NCBI GenBank assembly: GCA_028565635.1 | Contig: JAOXYB010017928.1 | Location: 1-18,515 of the forward strand | DNA from: Phoronis ovalis | Lineage: Eukaryota > Phoronida > Phoronidae | Direction of reading: 5' to 3' | Length of the DNA: 18,515 nt | Part shown: in pieces, positions 18,363 to 18,515 of the stretch | Numbering within the stretch: position 1 is the stretch's first letter | Layout of the letters: each line of letters starts with the position of its first letter | Notes under the pieces: generated by a model | Database searches by the model: none | Told to the model about the DNA's origin: nothing | What the model saw: only the letters and a program-made list of their open reading frames with translations | Made by a program: the position numbers and the translations under genes

Positions 18363-18515
18363 AAAGGGTAGGTTTTTTATCAAAATTTGCCTCCCGGGCG
18401 AGGATTTCTCGATTTTAGTGGTGCCTGGCCCCGGGGGGGTTGTCAATATGAAAGTGGGTACGCATGTTCCAACAAATTTTCGCGTGAAAGGGTATGTTTT
18501 TTGAACCGCCGGCGC
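18363..18515. repeat. GC-rich repeat at right window edge
   Basis: Two related blocks begin AAAGGGTAGGTTTTTTATC (18363) and AAAGGGTATGTTTTTTGAACC (18487), 124 bases apart, each followed by GC-rich sequence (CTCCCGGGCGAGG; CGCCGGCGC). The second is cut by the end of the window. This suggests a tandem or dispersed repeat unit of about 124 bp, with the window ending inside it. Confidence 0.5.

Overview
The window is animal nuclear DNA. It is AT-rich and dominated by introns, with protein-coding exons flanked by GT/AG splice sites. The content suggests a protostome invertebrate, most likely a lophotrochozoan such as a mollusc. It holds a well-conserved animal BOP1, a remnant of a protostome-type FMRFamide/myosuppressin/sex-peptide receptor, and scattered short inverted-repeat DNA elements. 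I cannot assign a species.

Layout. Positions 1-110 are a GC-rich, poly-C repeat edge. Positions 111-2425 are AT-rich and gene-free apart from a 61-bp tandem duplication at 1197-1318. Positions 2426-3659 (minus strand) hold an intronless seven-transmembrane receptor pseudogene with several frame breaks and stops. A MITE-like inverted-repeat element sits at 5003-5402. From 5525 to 16913 (plus strand) there are 14 exons of BOP1, coding for the C-terminal 533 residues up to the stop codon; the N-terminal exons are not in the window. BOP1 introns contain a second MITE-like element with a clear target duplication (8186-9036), a divergent array of about 3 x 425 bp (9751-11015), and a nested intronless NADAR-domain gene with one frameshift (13739-14222). 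Convergent to BOP1 on the minus strand is an intact gene for mitochondrial ribosomal protein bL36m (MRPL36, 17366-17797). The right edge (18363-18515) is again a GC-rich repeat, so the window looks like a contig bounded by repeats.

The two intact genes both serve ribosomes: BOP1 in nucleolar 60S assembly, MRPL36 in the mitochondrial large subunit. Their predicted 3' ends may overlap in antisense.

The most unusual observation is the nested NADAR gene. Twenty-nine bases after its expected stop codon is a perfect 6-bp stem / 4-base loop palindrome (14252-14267) with the sequence form of the 3' stem-loop of replication-dependent histone mRNAs. The gene also has a TATAAAAG box, short inferred untranslated regions and no introns. 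That is histone-type gene architecture on a gene whose family reverses ADP-ribosylation, including of guanine in DNA. This copy carries a one-base frameshift, so it may be a recent pseudogene of an expressed family.
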